The notes beneath the pieces were generated by a model. That model searched no databases. It was not told the origin of the DNA and worked only from the letters and a program-made list of their open reading frames with translations. This document shows, one piece after another, positions 6,872 through 7,626 of a stretch of DNA of 7,626 nt (its first letter is position 1; each line of letters starts with the position of its first letter). Location of the stretch: the NCBI GenBank assembly GCA_900549675.1, contig URPG01000096.1:1-7626 (forward strand), given 5' to 3'. This stretch comes from an uncultured Oscillospiraceae bacterium. GTDB taxonomy: Bacteria > Bacillota > Clostridia > Oscillospirales > Acutalibacteraceae. Both the position numbers and the translations under genes were made by a program.

Positions 6872-7426
6872 TTAAGAATAAACTTTAGGATCCAAAATAC
6901 CGACAAAGGGCAAATTTCTATACTTTTCATCGAAATCGAGTCCATACCCCACAATAAACTCATCAGGAATTACCGCACCGATATAGCTTACATCTACCTG
7001 CACTTCACGTCTATCGGGTTTATCAAATAATGTGCAGAGCTTAATACTCTTGGGATTTCTGGACTTGATAATTTCCAAAAGATAACTCAGGGTTTTTCCG
7101 CTGTCCAAAATATCTTCTACAATTAAGATATCATATCCTTCCAAATTGATGTCGAGGTCTTTTACAATTTTGACAACGCCGCTGGTTTTCATGCCTGAAC
7201 CATAACTGGAAGTCGCCATAAAATCAATTCGCGCAGGAATACTGATTGAACGCATCAAATCCGCCATAAAAACAACGGAACCCTTTAGAACGCTGACGAG
7301 CAGCAGATTTCTATTTTTATAGTCGTGCGAAATCTCTTGCCCAATGCGTTCCACCATAGCGGCAATTTGTTTTTCCGTAAAAAGAACTTCTGAAATATCA
7401 TCTAGCAATTCGTGTTTTTGAACCAT
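6872..7426 (-). CDS. hpt: Hypoxanthine phosphoribosyltransferase
   Basis: Purine salvage enzyme of the cytoplasm that joins hypoxanthine (and usually guanine) to PRPP, giving IMP or GMP and pyrophosphate. The 184 residues match the bacterial family (about 180). Visible motifs: the LKGS pyrophosphate loop (47-50), the flexible-loop SSYG (73-76), the PRPP-binding signature ILIVEDILDSGKTL (100-113) with the acidic pair Glu104-Asp105, and the purine-binding C-terminal region PDEFIVGYGLDFDEKYRNLP (154-173). The start is ATG 7426, with GAGGGG 9 bases upstream. The tilS stop is only 16 bases before it, so the two are surely on one message. The order tilS-hpt-ftsH is a classic Firmicutes arrangement. 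Nothing in the sequence is unusual. The gene is also called hprT in some genomes. Confidence 0.97.
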   Translation of the reverse strand: MVQKHELLDDISEVLFTEKQIAAMVERIGQEISHDYKNRNLLLVSVLKGSVVFMADLMRSISIPARIDFMATSSYGSGMKTSGVVKIVKDLDINLEGYDILIVEDILDSGKTLSYLLEIIKSRNPKSIKLCTLFDKPDRREVQVDVSYIGAVIPDEFIVGYGLDFDEKYRNLPFVGILDPKVYS

Positions 7427-7442
7427 GATTCATGACCCCTCT

Positions 7443-7625
7443 TCATTTCCTCTCCTCAATTCGCACTGTTATACAATATTGAGAATCTTTTCTCACTTGA
7501 AATTCCTCAGAAACTCCGATTCCTTCCACAAAAACAATTTTGCCCTGATACTCTAAAATAACTTTTTCGTTTCTTTCAAAGCGAGGCACCTTTTCTTCAT
7601 AAAAAAGATTTTTAAGTGTTTTGGT
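7443..7625 (-). CDS. tilS: tRNA(Ile)-lysidine synthetase TilS, C-terminal end (partial)
   Basis: Only the last 60 residues are in the window. The frame is open to the right edge and ends at TGA (7445-7443). The segment TLKNLFYEEKVPRFERNEKV, followed by a glycine-containing beta-rich stretch (VEGIGVSEEF) and a basic end, matches the TilS C-terminal domain. That domain typically reads KLKD.F...K.PR..R....L, then a V.G...S..F motif. TilS uses ATP and lysine to convert cytidine 34 of the AUA-reading tRNA-Ile to lysidine, so the tRNA reads AUA, not AUG. The catalytic N-terminal PP-loop domain lies outside the window. The call rests on this short match plus its position directly before hpt and ftsH, its usual neighbours in Firmicutes. 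Confidence 0.88.
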   Translation of the reverse strand, partial: TKTLKNLFYEEKVPRFERNEKVILEYQGKIVFVEGIGVSEEFQVRKDSQYCITVRIEERK

Positions 7626-7626
7626 T

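Noticed and set aside
6866..6875. Palindrome TTAAGCTTAA at the hpt stop codon
   Set aside because: It is short, has no loop or T-run, and is likely by chance in A+T-rich DNA; not a credible terminator or operator.
1..7626. CRISPR array, insertion sequence, toxin-antitoxin or phage-defence module, tRNA
   Set aside because: No regularly spaced direct repeats, transposase motifs, paired small toxin-like genes or cloverleaf sequence were seen. The gene content is housekeeping apart from the divergent topoisomerase.

Overview
The window looks like ordinary chromosome of a low-to-moderate G+C (about 40% by eye) Gram-positive anaerobe of the Firmicutes. Clostridia, perhaps Lachnospiraceae or a relative, fits best. 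The grounds are the tilS-hpt-ftsH gene order typical of Firmicutes, strong AGGAGG-type ribosome binding sites, use of a TTG start, and a divergent second type IIA topoisomerase pair of a kind I associate with Clostridia. The genus cannot be fixed from sequence alone.

Layout: five of the six genes lie on the minus strand and read from right to left. At the right edge is the 3' end of tilS (tRNA-Ile lysidine synthetase, C-terminal domain only). Sixteen bases later comes hpt (hypoxanthine phosphoribosyltransferase). After an 84-base gap comes ftsH (membrane AAA+ zinc protease). A 193-base intergenic region follows, with a long terminator-like hairpin and a smaller A+T-rich hairpin. Next are two type IIA topoisomerase subunit genes 26-29 bases apart: a GyrB/ParE-like ATPase subunit, then a GyrA/ParC-like DNA-cleavage subunit. 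The last gene ends inside a perfect 19-bp inverted repeat that forms a bidirectional terminator. At the left edge, converging on that terminator from the plus strand, is the 3' end of a protein gene I do not recognise.

How the genes work together: tilS, hpt and ftsH form a housekeeping cluster (tRNA decoding, purine salvage, membrane protein quality control). They are probably cotranscribed at least in part. The topoisomerase pair is a separate two-gene unit whose products should assemble into an A2B2 enzyme.

The most interesting content is this topoisomerase. The core catalytic residues (ATPase Glu/Asn/Asp, QTK lysine, toprim Glu and DxDxD, cleavage Arg-Tyr) are present. Several normally near-invariant motifs are altered: the ATP-lid GGLHGVG-type motif, the HPHGD motif of the quinolone region, and the GyrA box, which is absent. 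It is probably a decatenating or otherwise specialised enzyme, not the cell's gyrase. I saw no mobile element, CRISPR array, tRNA or rRNA, and no clear new defence system.
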